64,000 nt of DNA from Pseudoclavibacter sp. RFBB5 (lineage in GTDB: Bacteria > Actinomycetota > Actinomycetes > Actinomycetales > Microbacteriaceae). The position numbers and the translations under genes are program-made. Of this stretch, positions 23,653 through 32,296 are shown one piece after another. The notes beneath the pieces are model-generated. The model had not been told where the DNA came from, made no database searches, and saw only the letters and a list, made by a program, of their open reading frames with translations. Location: assembly GCF_002931555.1 (NCBI RefSeq), contig NZ_PSTZ01000005.1, forward strand, positions 124,001 to 188,000, in the 5' to 3' direction. Positions within the stretch are counted from its first letter, which is position 1. Each line of letters begins with the position of its first letter.

Positions 23653-24519
23653 CTAGTGGAACCGCGCGACTGCGCGGCGGAGGCGTGCGACGGTGACCTC
23701 ATCCGGTTCCTGGATGGGCATGCGTCGACCACCTACGTTGTGGCCCGCAAGGCGATGCACTGCACGCATCCGGGCTGGAGAGCCGTCAATCGCCGCGACG
23801 GCTTCGTCGATGTCGGGTTGGATGCTCGCAATGCGTGCCTCGTCTCCGTCGATCAGCGCGTCCCGCATCCGCACGAACGGGCGGGAGAAGGCGGAGGCCA
23901 CCCCGGAGATGACACCGTCGGCACCGGCGGCACCCGCGCGCGCGAAGTCGCCGTCGGAGCCCGTGTAGATCCGGAACTCCTCGGGAAGCTCGCTTCGGAA
24001 CGAGGTGATGAGCCCGAGCGCCTCACCGCTCACCTTGACGCCGACTACCCCGGGCAGGGTGCTGAGGCGAAGCAGCAGCTCCTGGTCGACGGGGATCCCG
24101 GTCCGCGCCTCGAACATGTACACGTAGACGTCGAGCCCGTCGGCCTCGGTGACCACATCGCGGAAGAAGCTGTACACCTCGTCTGGGTGGGCGGGCAGGT
24201 AATACGGCGTCAGGACTGCGATTTCCTTGGCGCCCGCCGCACGCGCGCCGGCGATGAGCTGCGTGACCTCATAACGGCTCGCTGCTCCGACGTGCACGAT
24301 GACGCGGATATCGGTCAGCACTTCGACCGAGAGTCGCGCGACGGCGTTGCGCTCCTCGATCGAGAGCGCCGGGAACTCTCCCGTCGTGCCGAGTACAAGC
24401 GCACCCTGTACGCCGGATGCTGCGACGTAGTCGAGGATGCGTCGGCACGCGGCGAGATCGAGCCCGTCGCTTTCGTCGAAGGCGAGGGGGACTGCGGTGA
24501 TGATGTCGTGCGAGGACAT
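23653..24519 (-). CDS. DapA/NanA-family aldolase (dihydrodipicolinate synthase-like)
   Basis: A 288-residue TIM-barrel Schiff-base aldolase. The motif GTTGEFPALS (about 47-56), the Tyr/Arg pair in YMFEARTG and the Schiff-base Lys in GVKVSG are present; IYTGSDGDF and GADGVISG are typical of the family. The RTG triad resembles DHDPS and keto-deoxy-sugar aldolases more than N-acetylneuraminate lyase. In this context it probably cleaves a 2-keto-3-deoxy sugar acid to pyruvate and an aldehyde, or, less likely, sialic acid. ATG 24519; a strong hairpin lies between it and the upstream binding-protein gene. Confidence 0.85.
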   Translation of the reverse strand: MSSHDIITAVPLAFDESDGLDLAACRRILDYVAASGVQGALVLGTTGEFPALSIEERNAVARLSVEVLTDIRVIVHVGAASRYEVTQLIAGARAAGAKEIAVLTPYYLPAHPDEVYSFFRDVVTEADGLDVYVYMFEARTGIPVDQELLLRLSTLPGVVGVKVSGEALGLITSFRSELPEEFRIYTGSDGDFARAGAAGADGVISGVASAFSRPFVRMRDALIDGDEARIASIQPDIDEAVAAIDGSPARMRAVHRLAGHNVGGRRMPIQEPDEVTVARLRRAVARFH

Positions 24520-24551
24520 GGGTCGCTTTCTGCTGAGGGGGTATGGCCGGG

Positions 24552-24582
24552 CTCCGGACGCGATCGCTGATCGCGTCCGGAG
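24552..24582. terminator. Strong intra-operon hairpin between binding-protein and aldolase genes
   Basis: CTCCGGACGCGATC (24552-24565), loop GCT, GATCGCGTCCGGAG (24569-24582): a perfect 14-base stem with a three-base loop, nine bases past the stop of the sugar-binding lipoprotein gene. Such hairpins often protect the 3' end of binding-protein transcripts and lower downstream expression. No T run follows. Confidence 0.6.
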
Positions 24583-24590
24583 TCTTGGGG

Positions 24591-25853
24591 TCAACTGGAG
24601 TACGCCTGATCCATCGACTGGAGCACCGCGTCGGGGTCGGCCTGGCCGGAGAACAGCTGCTGGGTGCCGATGAACAGCGCCGACTGCGCCTTGGCGTTCG
24701 GCCAGCCCTGGTCTGGCATCGGTGCGGTCTCGCCCGAATCGATGACATCGGCGGCGCCCTGGAGCACGGGGTCGAGCTCGACATCGGTGTTCGTCACGGC
24801 GGGGAGGCCGGGTGCTGTGTCGAACCAGACGCTTGTTGCCTCCGGCGTCGCAAGCCAGTCGACGAACTCCAGCGCGTTCGCCTTGTTGGCTGCTCCCTCG
24901 TTGACGGCGAAGGCGACACCGATGCCGCGCGGGATGGCCGTCGTGCCCGAGTCATCGCCGGGGAGGGCGAAGAAGCCGAACTCGGTGCCCTCCGGTGACG
25001 CGGATGCGAGCTGCGGGTACGAGGCGAGCACCTGCACGACACCGACCGCTTCGCCGGTGGCCACGAGGTTGTACGAGGCGGTGACGTCGGTGCCGAGGGG
25101 ATCCTCGTTGAAGCAGCCGGCCTCATCCATCTCGAGGTACTTGTCGAAGGCGGACTTCCAGCCGGAATCCGCGAAGGTGGCGGAGCCGTCTGCGAGGCTC
25201 GCATCGAATTCGGGAGTCTCGCCGTAGACCGTGTTCGCGACGAGTGCGTACGGGATGAGCTGCGTCACCCAATCGGTCTGGATGCCCAGCGCGAACGCGA
25301 CCTTGCCTTGCGCCTTCACATCCGCGCAGTAGTCGAGCAGCTCCGTATAGGTCGTCGGAGCTTCGAGGCCGAGCTCGCTCAAGGTCGCGGTGTTGTAGAT
25401 CGCCCCGACGGCGTCGAGCTTCGACGGAAGGCCGTAGGTGCCTCCATCGATCTGCAGCGTCTCAGCCGTGCCCGGGTCGACGGTGCCCACCCAGTCGCGA
25501 TCGGAGAGATCCGCGAGGTAGCCGGCGCCCTGCAGGACATCGATGGCGCCGGGGTTTCCGCCACCGGCCCAGACGGTGAAGACGTCAGGAGCGGTTCCGC
25601 TAGAGAGCTGCGTTCGCAACGTCGTCTGGTACTGCGAGGTGTCGGCGACCGTGACGTTGACTTCGATTCCGGTCTTCTCCTCGTAGGCGGCGACAACCGC
25701 CTCCATGGGAGCTTGGTTATTCGAGGTGGTGGCGATGTTGAGAGCGTCAGTTGGCTCCATCGAACCCTCGGCGGGTGCGGAGTTCGAGCAGCCCGCGAGG
25801 ACGAGGGCAGCGATGCTGACACCGGCGACAGCGGCGATGTTGCGCATTTTCAT
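24591..25853 (-). CDS. CUT1-type ABC sugar-binding lipoprotein
   Basis: A 420-residue extracellular solute-binding protein of family 1. The signal peptide ends in lipobox VLAGC, followed by a Ser/Ala linker. Typical segments are VVAAYEEKTGIEVNV, TAPDVFTVWAGGG and YGLPSKLDAVGAIYNTATL, and the C-terminal part ALEFVDWLATPEA. It captures an oligosaccharide for the two permeases encoded upstream in the same operon (28601-30387), with the rhamnosidase gene between them. No ATPase is encoded here; such CUT1 systems usually share an MsmK/MalK-like ATPase made elsewhere. Confidence 0.92.
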   Translation of the reverse strand: MKMRNIAAVAGVSIAALVLAGCSNSAPAEGSMEPTDALNIATTSNNQAPMEAVVAAYEEKTGIEVNVTVADTSQYQTTLRTQLSSGTAPDVFTVWAGGGNPGAIDVLQGAGYLADLSDRDWVGTVDPGTAETLQIDGGTYGLPSKLDAVGAIYNTATLSELGLEAPTTYTELLDYCADVKAQGKVAFALGIQTDWVTQLIPYALVANTVYGETPEFDASLADGSATFADSGWKSAFDKYLEMDEAGCFNEDPLGTDVTASYNLVATGEAVGVVQVLASYPQLASASPEGTEFGFFALPGDDSGTTAIPRGIGVAFAVNEGAANKANALEFVDWLATPEATSVWFDTAPGLPAVTNTDVELDPVLQGAADVIDSGETAPMPDQGWPNAKAQSALFIGTQQLFSGQADPDAVLQSMDQAYSS

Positions 25854-25919
25854 GGTTATGGGTCTCCAGAGAAGGCCGAAACGAAATCAGCCTGAGAGGG
25901 GGAGGGGAGGGGGCCGACG

Positions 25920-28604
25920 TCAGTCGACGGGGAACTGCAATGAGTAGGTGCCCGGTTCGAGCTGCAGCGTCGTGCACGCCGAGCCGAGCTCGGTCACGGT
26001 GATGCCCGTGGACCGGCTGATCTCGATACCTCCTTCCGTGATCGTCGAATCGGATGTGCAGGGAAGCTGTGCGGTAGCGGCGGGCCCCGGCGGAACCGTG
26101 ACCTGCCAGGTGATCCCGTTCGAATCCCGTTTCCAGGAGCTCTCGACTCGACCTCGTGGTGTCTCGAGGGCACCGGTCGCGTGATCAAGATGGGGGTCGA
26201 ATCGTGGCGCGAGCGCCAGCTGCCGGAACCCGGCCGAGGTCTCGGACTGGCGTATGCCGAGGATCCCGGAGAGGAACCACTCGCCGACCGAGCCGAGCGA
26301 GTAGTGGTTGAAGCTGTTCATCCGTGCCGATTGGAAGCCACCTTCTGAGCTCCAGCCGTCCCAGCGTTCCCAGATCGTGGTCGCCCCGTTCTTGACGGAG
26401 TAGAGCCAGGACGGGTACTGCTCGTTGTGCAGCAGCTGGAAGGCGAGATCCTCACGGCCGATCTCGGCGAGGATCGGACAGAGCAGGCCAACCGTGACGA
26501 ACCCCGCCGTCAGCGTCGTGCCCGCGCGGACGACAGCTTCCACGAGCCTGTTTGCGATGCGCGCACGCTCGGCCTCGTCGGCGTGGAGGTCGAAGGCGAG
26601 CGTCAGGAGATAGGCACCCTGAGTGTCGCCGGCGACGGTTCCGTCGGCTTCGACGAACTCGTTCCGGTAGGCCTCGACGATGCGGGCGTGCAGCGACTCG
26701 AGCTCATCGGCCTCTTCCGTCCGGCCGAGCACTCGCAGGGAGCGCGCCGTCAGATCTGTGCTGTACGCGAAGTACGCCGTGGCCAGGAGATCCTTGCGAG
26801 TCTCCGCCCCGACCTGCAGCCAGTCGCCGTAGTTGTTGCCTACCTGGTTTCGCCAGATGAGGTCCGTGTTGTGCCGCTCGATGTGCCGGACCCAGGCGAT
26901 CATCGACTCTGCCGATTCCCGCAGGATGACGTCGTCGCCGGTCGCCCGGTAGATGTTCCAGGGAATGGTGACGCCGCCGTCACCCCAAGCGGGGGCTCCT
27001 TCCCGGAGGTGGATGAGGTGCGGCGCGATGTCGGGGAACGCCCCGTCGTCGCTCTGCGCGCTCCGCACATCCCGCATCCATCGGCGAAGCAGAGGCGCGA
27101 CATCGGCGATGGCGAGAGCTGTCGGCGCGAAGACCTGCGCGTCTGCGAGCCAGCCGAGGCGTTCGTCGCGTTGCGGGCAGTCGGTGGGAATGGAGACGAA
27201 GTTGCCGCGCAGCCCCCATTCGATGTTCCGGAAGAGCCTGTCCAGGGCCGGGCTCGACGAGGCGAACTCGCCGATGATGTCGAAGCCGTTGTGGAGGACG
27301 ACAGCCGAGATGTCGGCAGGATCGAGGTCGCCGTCCAGGCCTTGGACTTCGGCGAACCGGAAGCCGTGGAGTGTGAAGCGTGGCTCGAACGTCTGCTCAG
27401 CGGCCCCGTTGGTCCAGAACACGTCGACTGGCTCCGCGGTTCGGAGATTGGCCGTGTACAGCTCCCCGGCGTCCAGGACTTCGGCGTGGTTCAGCTGGAT
27501 GCGCGTGCCGGCAGCCTGTCCTCGCACGGTCAGTGACACGCGGCCGACCAGATTCTGTCCGAAGTCGACGATGTGCCGCCTCGGCTCACGTTCCGTGACC
27601 GACACTGCCGGCAGCGTCAGGGTCCGCCGGACCCCGGGGTCGACCTCCGGCGTGAGCTTCGAGTGGTCGTGGTCGACGACGACAGCATTCGACCACCCCT
27701 CGAGATCGCTTCCGGGAAGATGCCAGTCAGGTTCTTCATGCCTTGAGTCCTCGTACTGGCCCATGAGCTGGTCCGCGTAGATGATCTCGCTCGGAGCCTC
27801 GCGCCAGGAGTCGTCGGTGGCGATGACACTGCGGCCGCCGTCCTCGGCATCGAGCATGAGCTGCACGAGCAGCGCAGGCTCCTTGCCGTAGTGCTGAGCC
27901 TGGTGTCGGCGATCTGTGCCGATGAAGCCGACGTACCAGCCGTCGCCGAGGAGGGCGGCGATGCTGTTCTGGCCGACTCGGAGCAGTCCAGAGACGTCCC
28001 AGGATTGGTACGTGATGCGGTCGCGGTACTCGGTCCAGCCGGGCGCGAGCTCGTCGGTGCCGACTCTCGTGCCGTTCACGTAGAGACGGTAGATGCCGCG
28101 GGCTGACGCGTGAACTCTTGCGGACTCTGGAACCGCGTCGAGCTGGAAGTGGCGGACGAAGCGCCGAACCTGCTGCAGCTTGTTGACGGTGAAGCTGATG
28201 TCCGTGTCCTGCGGCGGCACGGCGGTCTTCCGGAACACAGGGTTCTTGCCGATCCAGGCGGCGCTCCACTCATCCGGATGCACGATGCCGGTGGCGAAGC
28301 GACTCGTCGTCGTGGAGGTCTCGCCCGTCGCATCCTCGATGTCGAGCGTCCATTCGTAGGCGGCGGAGCTTGACAGCGGGTAACCGCGATACCGAGCCGC
28401 GGTCGTCTCGATCGTCTCGACGCGCCCCGATTCCCAGACTCGCACCCGCCCACCGGGCAGCAGTGCGTCGACACGGATGCGGTAGGCCAGCTGCCGCGAG
28501 CCGCGGTCGGCCGAGCGGAGTCGCCACGAGAATGTGGGGGAGGTGACGATGCCCTGCGGCTCGCGCTGGCCGTCGACGCTGAGGTCGTACGCTGCCACGC
28601 TCAT
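25920..28604 (-). CDS. Alpha-L-rhamnosidase, glycoside hydrolase family 78
   Basis: An 894-residue enzyme without signal peptide, so probably intracellular, removing terminal L-rhamnose from imported glycosides. N-terminal beta domains (TFSWRLRSADRGSRQLAYRI; then RGIYRLYVNGTRVG, the bacterial rhamnosidase N-domain) precede the (alpha/alpha)6 barrel. The general-acid region CPQRDERLGWLADAQ is at about 475-490 and the likely base lies in TTIWERWDGW near 745; GSVGEWFLSGILGI is a typical C-terminal barrel motif. ATG 28604 overlaps the permease stop by four bases. It follows the two permeases and precedes the binding protein in the operon. Confidence 0.94.
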   Translation of the reverse strand: MSVAAYDLSVDGQREPQGIVTSPTFSWRLRSADRGSRQLAYRIRVDALLPGGRVRVWESGRVETIETTAARYRGYPLSSSAAYEWTLDIEDATGETSTTTSRFATGIVHPDEWSAAWIGKNPVFRKTAVPPQDTDISFTVNKLQQVRRFVRHFQLDAVPESARVHASARGIYRLYVNGTRVGTDELAPGWTEYRDRITYQSWDVSGLLRVGQNSIAALLGDGWYVGFIGTDRRHQAQHYGKEPALLVQLMLDAEDGGRSVIATDDSWREAPSEIIYADQLMGQYEDSRHEEPDWHLPGSDLEGWSNAVVVDHDHSKLTPEVDPGVRRTLTLPAVSVTEREPRRHIVDFGQNLVGRVSLTVRGQAAGTRIQLNHAEVLDAGELYTANLRTAEPVDVFWTNGAAEQTFEPRFTLHGFRFAEVQGLDGDLDPADISAVVLHNGFDIIGEFASSSPALDRLFRNIEWGLRGNFVSIPTDCPQRDERLGWLADAQVFAPTALAIADVAPLLRRWMRDVRSAQSDDGAFPDIAPHLIHLREGAPAWGDGGVTIPWNIYRATGDDVILRESAESMIAWVRHIERHNTDLIWRNQVGNNYGDWLQVGAETRKDLLATAYFAYSTDLTARSLRVLGRTEEADELESLHARIVEAYRNEFVEADGTVAGDTQGAYLLTLAFDLHADEAERARIANRLVEAVVRAGTTLTAGFVTVGLLCPILAEIGREDLAFQLLHNEQYPSWLYSVKNGATTIWERWDGWSSEGGFQSARMNSFNHYSLGSVGEWFLSGILGIRQSETSAGFRQLALAPRFDPHLDHATGALETPRGRVESSWKRDSNGITWQVTVPPGPAATAQLPCTSDSTITEGGIEISRSTGITVTELGSACTTLQLEPGTYSLQFPVD

Positions 28605-29422
28605 CCCTTCAGCCCTCCTGCGAAGCCCTTGATGATCTGCTTCTGCATGAGGAAGTAGACCGTCAGCACGGGCAGGACGCTGATGATGAGGCCCGCGAAG
28701 ACGACGGGCCAGTTGGAGACGAACTGCCCGACGAACGCGAAGAGCGCGACGGGGACTGTCTGCTGGGGCGTGCCGCTGAGGTACAGGAGCGGCACCAAGA
28801 AGTCGTTCCAGATGGTGATGGCGTTGAGGATGATCACGGTGCCGGTGATCGGGCGGAGCAAGGGGAAGACGATGCTCACGAAGGTGCGAACTGGGCCGGC
28901 CCCGTCGATGGCGGCGGCCTCCTCATAGTCTCGATCAAGGGTTCGGAGGAAGCCCGTGTAGAGGAAGACGGAGAACGGCACCTGGCTGCCCGTGTAGAAG
29001 AGGATGAGCGAGAAGAGAGAGCCGAGCAGGCCGAGGTCCCTCATCGTCTGGTAGAGCGGAATCAGCGCCACCTGGAACGGGATCATCATGCCGACGAGGA
29101 CCACCCAGAAGAGGGCAGTGGAGAGCTTGGACAGCACTCGTGCGAGCGGGTACGCGGCCATGGCGGAGATCGCGACGATGAGCACGACGCTCGTGACCGT
29201 CACGATCGCACTGTTGAGCAGCGCCGACGCGAGTCCCGCCTGGTTCCAGGCCTCGATGAAGTTCCCGAACGTGGGCTGGGTTGGTGGGAGCAGCGGAGAT
29301 GATGTGTCGCCGGATGGGCGGAGCGCCATGTTGACGAGGATGTAGACGGGGAAGACGAAGACCACCGCGAGGGCGAGCATGACGACTTCACGGGCGAAGG
29401 TCGCCTTGGAGTATCGGAACAT
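28601..29422 (-). CDS. CUT1-type sugar ABC transporter permease (MalG-like)
   Basis: A 273-residue permease with about six membrane segments. The EAA loop is EEAAAIDGAGPVRTFVSIVF, which couples to an ATPase, and the protein ends in QKQIIKGFAGGLKG, the usual MalG-type tail. ATG 29422 shares one base with the stop of the other permease (TGATG). It works with the MalF-like partner and the binding protein at 24591-25853. Confidence 0.93.
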   Translation of the reverse strand: MFRYSKATFAREVVMLALAVVFVFPVYILVNMALRPSGDTSSPLLPPTQPTFGNFIEAWNQAGLASALLNSAIVTVTSVVLIVAISAMAAYPLARVLSKLSTALFWVVLVGMMIPFQVALIPLYQTMRDLGLLGSLFSLILFYTGSQVPFSVFLYTGFLRTLDRDYEEAAAIDGAGPVRTFVSIVFPLLRPITGTVIILNAITIWNDFLVPLLYLSGTPQQTVPVALFAFVGQFVSNWPVVFAGLIISVLPVLTVYFLMQKQIIKGFAGGLKG

Positions 29423-30387
29423 CAGCTGTTCGCCTTCCTGGACAGACGCTGCTGGCCGACGGAGAAGATCGCGACGACGACGGCGAGCACAAGCGCCATG
29501 GAGATGCCGTAGCCGAACTCGTTGAACTGGAAGGCCGACTTGTAGAGCAACGTCGACAGAGTCTCGGTCGACCCACCCGGGCCGCCGGCGGTCAGCACGA
29601 ACACCTCGGTGAACATCTTGAGCCCGCCGATGATCGTCAGCATGATGTTGATGGCGAGCGCCGGACCGAGCAGGGGACGAGTGACGTACCAGAAGCGCTG
29701 CCAGGCGCCGGCGCCGTCGATCGCGGCTGCCTCGTTGACCTCCTGGGGGATGGACTGCAGGCCAGCCAGGTAGATCACCATCGAGTAGCCGGCGTGCTGC
29801 CACACGATCATCCCGATGACCGAGACGGACGCCCAGAAGGGATCGCCGAGCCAGCTCGGGGCACTTTCTCCGAGGCCCACCCCGCCGAGCAGGGCGTTGA
29901 CGGCCCCGTCGGGTGCCAGGAGGAACTTCCAGAGGTAGGCGACGACAACTGGTGTGATGACGACGGGTGCGAAGAAGAGGACGCGGAGGAAGTTCTGCGA
30001 CTTGAGTCCGCTGTTGACGCCGAGCGCGAGCAGGAGGCCGATCAGGTTCTGCAGTACCGTGACCGCGAGGGCGAAGATCAGCGTCATCTTCAGCGCATCG
30101 AGTGAACTCTGCGTCGTGAAGATGCGCACGAAGTTGTCGATGCCCACGAAGTCGTAGGACTGGGAGAGGCCGTCCCAGTTGGTGAACGCGAGGACGGCGC
30201 CGCGGAGCGAAGGTGCCACGACGGCGAACCCGTAGAAGACCAGCGCCGGGATGGCGAAGACGAGCAGCGTCTTCGAGCGACCGACCGCCACGAACTTCCG
30301 CTTGGGGGCGCTCGCGGGCAGGGGCTCAGCCACGGTATCGGGGGTGCTCGCCGGGAGCGTCGCCACCGTGGTGTCGGGGGCGCTCAC
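29422..30387 (-). CDS. CUT1-type sugar ABC transporter permease (MalF-like)
   Basis: A 321-residue permease. A polar N-terminal tail of about 40 residues precedes the first helix (LLVFAIPALVFYGFAVVAPS). The EAA loop reads NEAAAIDGAGAWQRFWYVT, followed by the MalF-type string LTIIGGLKMFTEVFVLTAGG. GTG 30387 overlaps the GntR stop by four bases, so regulator and transporter are one transcript. Confidence 0.93.
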   Translation of the reverse strand: MSAPDTTVATLPASTPDTVAEPLPASAPKRKFVAVGRSKTLLVFAIPALVFYGFAVVAPSLRGAVLAFTNWDGLSQSYDFVGIDNFVRIFTTQSSLDALKMTLIFALAVTVLQNLIGLLLALGVNSGLKSQNFLRVLFFAPVVITPVVVAYLWKFLLAPDGAVNALLGGVGLGESAPSWLGDPFWASVSVIGMIVWQHAGYSMVIYLAGLQSIPQEVNEAAAIDGAGAWQRFWYVTRPLLGPALAINIMLTIIGGLKMFTEVFVLTAGGPGGSTETLSTLLYKSAFQFNEFGYGISMALVLAVVVAIFSVGQQRLSRKANS

Positions 30388-31070
30388 GACGCGATCTCGT
30401 TCTGAGGTCCGTCTGCGAGCAGTCGCACTGCGTGCGCCATGCGTGTGCGTGCGCCATCGAGGTGTTCGCGCAGCTCGGACTCGAGTTCCTTCGAATCCCC
30501 CAGCTCGATCAGGTCGACGAGTCGGCCGTGGTCGAGTGCTGATGGACGCAGGTCCACGTCCTCCTCCACGGTGAGCTGCATGAGGCTCGCGAAGACGGAC
30601 TCGTGAGCGACCCAGACGTCCTGGAGACGGCGGTTGCCGCCCATGACGTAGAGCAGCGCATGGAAGCGCATGTCGGCTTCCGCGAAATCATCCGCCGCCG
30701 ATTTCTCGGCGTGGTTCACCATCTCGGCCACGATCTCCCGGGCCTCCGCGATCTGCGTGGGGGTGACGTGCTCGATCGCGCGGAGGCAGGCCGTGATCTC
30801 GATCGATTCGCGCAGCTCATAGAGGTCGTTGATGTCGTCCTGGGTGAGGCCGACGACGAAGAAACCGCGGCGACGCGACTCGACCAACCCCTGGGCTTCG
30901 AGGAGTCGAAGGGCATCTCTCACCGGTCCGCGACTCACGTCGTGTTCCTGCGCGAGCGCATCCTCAACGAGGTGCGTACCTGGCTGTCGCTGGCGGCGCA
31001 CGATCTGGTCGCGCAGCACTGCAGCGAGCTGTTCGCCGAGGGCTGGCGCTCGGGTGGGCTTCATCGTCAC
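30384..31070 (-). CDS. GntR-family (FadR-type) regulator, first gene of the rhamnosidase operon
   Basis: A 228-residue regulator. The winged helix is in residues 10-75: LGEQLAAVLRDQIVRRQRQ, then SRGPVRDALRLLEAQGLVES. The C-terminal part is an FCD-type all-helical domain (LYELRESIEITACLRAIEH), which usually binds a sugar acid or carboxylate with a metal. GTG 31070 has AAGGAG seven bases upstream; an in-frame ATG at 31064 is the alternative. It leads the operon GntR-permease-permease-rhamnosidase-binding protein-aldolase-sialidase and probably controls it together with LacI. Confidence 0.92.
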   Translation of the reverse strand: MTMKPTRAPALGEQLAAVLRDQIVRRQRQPGTHLVEDALAQEHDVSRGPVRDALRLLEAQGLVESRRRGFFVVGLTQDDINDLYELRESIEITACLRAIEHVTPTQIAEAREIVAEMVNHAEKSAADDFAEADMRFHALLYVMGGNRRLQDVWVAHESVFASLMQLTVEEDVDLRPSALDHGRLVDLIELGDSKELESELREHLDGARTRMAHAVRLLADGPQNEIAS

Positions 31071-31091
31071 AACGTCACTCCTTCATGGACC

Positions 31092-31133
31092 GTTAACGAT
31101 TGACAGTTAACTGCAACCGATTACAAGAGTCAA
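31092..31133 (-). promoter_or_regulatory. Promoter of the rhamnosidase operon with LacI-type and GntR-type operators
   Basis: On the minus strand a -35 TTGACT (31128-31133) and a -10-like TTAACT (31105-31110) are 17 bases apart. The spacer contains TGTAATCGGTTGCA (31112-31125), a copy of the LacI operator motif at 20900. Next to it, GTTAACGATTGACAGTTAAC (31092-31111) has two GTTAAC palindromes eight bases apart and overlaps the -10, a possible GntR site. The layout suggests double repression. Confidence 0.6.
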
Positions 31134-31205
31134 GAGGCTCGAGCAAACGAGAGCCAAGACGCCTCGGTTCAGCGTCGGACGTGCCGGAGGGGGCAGACTT
31201 CGGGC

Positions 31206-32159
31206 ATGCCCTTCACCCCGCCCCAGCTCGACCGCGCACGCGGCGCCGTCCTCGCATCCGCCGTCGGCGACGCCCTCGGCTCGCAGTACGAGTTCGGGCC
31301 GCCGCTCTCGGATGCGACGCCCGTCTCCTACGGCGTCGGCGTGTTTGGCCACGGGGTCGGCGAGTGGACCGACGACACCTCCATGGCCATGCCGATCCTT
31401 CAGGCCCTCGCCGCGGGGGAGTCGCTGAACGACGCTCACGTGCTCGCGCAGATCGTCGTCGCCTGGCGCGAGTGGGCCCGGGATGCGAAAGACGTCGGAG
31501 CGCAGACGCGCACCGTGCTGTCCGCCCTCGAAGGCGACGTCACAGAAGACCGAGCCCGCGACGCGGCGCGCGACGTCCACACGCGCGCTGGTCGAAGCGG
31601 CGGCAACGGCGCCCTCATGCGCACCGGCCCCGTCGCCCTCGGCTACCTCGCCGACGGCCAAGAGCGTGACCTCGTCGACGCCGCCACCCGCATCGCGCAG
31701 CTCACCCACTGGGAAGGCGACAACGCCGACGCCTGCGTGCTCTGGTGCCTCAGCATCCGCCACGCCATCCTCACCGGCGAACTCGACGTCCTCGGCCAGC
31801 TCAACGCCATCCCCGGCGAACGCCGCGACCGGTGGCGCGGGTTCACCGGGCAAGCGCTCGCGCCCGGCGCGCACCCGCGCGACTTCTCCGAACAGAACGG
31901 CTGGGTCGTCCGCGCCTTCCAGGGCGCACTCGCCGCGATCGCCGGCGCGACCTCCGCAGTGGATGCACTCGAACGCGCCGTCCGCGGAGGCAACGACACC
32001 GACACCGTAGCCGCCATCGCCGGATCGCTCGCCGGGGCCGTCTTTGGCGCGGACGCCTTGCCGCCAGCCCTCGTCGACCCCGTGCACGGCTGGCCGCGGC
32101 TGCACGCCGTCGACCTCATCACGCTCTCCGACTCAGCCGTCACAAAACGGGGCGCCTGA
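31206..32159 (+). CDS. ADP-ribosylglycohydrolase family protein
   Basis: A 317-residue all-helical hydrolase that removes ADP-ribose from proteins or small molecules. The family motifs are GDALGSQYEF (21-30), the metal-binding EWTDDTSM (53-60) and GGNDTDTVAAIAG in the C-terminal third, whose Asp residues complete the two-Mg site. It is near the usual length. ATG 31206 follows GGAGGGGG. It is divergent from the GntR operon and not obviously tied to a neighbour. A role in reversing ADP-ribosylation or in handling ADP-ribosyl compounds is inferred from family. Confidence 0.9.
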   Translation: MPFTPPQLDRARGAVLASAVGDALGSQYEFGPPLSDATPVSYGVGVFGHGVGEWTDDTSMAMPILQALAAGESLNDAHVLAQIVVAWREWARDAKDVGAQTRTVLSALEGDVTEDRARDAARDVHTRAGRSGGNGALMRTGPVALGYLADGQERDLVDAATRIAQLTHWEGDNADACVLWCLSIRHAILTGELDVLGQLNAIPGERRDRWRGFTGQALAPGAHPRDFSEQNGWVVRAFQGALAAIAGATSAVDALERAVRGGNDTDTVAAIAGSLAGAVFGADALPPALVDPVHGWPRLHAVDLITLSDSAVTKRGA

Positions 32160-32296
32160 CGCATCCGCGTCTCAGCGCACGCGTACGGGGTGCGTCCGCT
32201 TGCTGCCGGACATGCGAGCCGACTCCTCGTCCTAGCTGCGCCTGCCGATCGGCCTCGTGGCCGACCGGCTACGAGGCCGACCCGTAGCCTGTCGCC

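Noticed and set aside
22081-24519. Complete sialic-acid catabolic cluster (sialidase plus sialate lyase)
   Set aside because: The aldolase has the RTG triad of DHDPS-like enzymes, and no ManNAc kinase, epimerase or NagA/NagB genes are nearby; GH78 and the fucose isomerase-like gene point elsewhere.
22840-24570. Open frame of 576 codons on the plus strand
   Set aside because: It is antisense to the sialidase-like and aldolase genes, which carry clear family motifs.
24552-24582. Regulatory operator because of the perfect palindrome
   Set aside because: With a three-base loop, GC-rich stem and a place directly after the binding-protein stop it is better read as an RNA hairpin.
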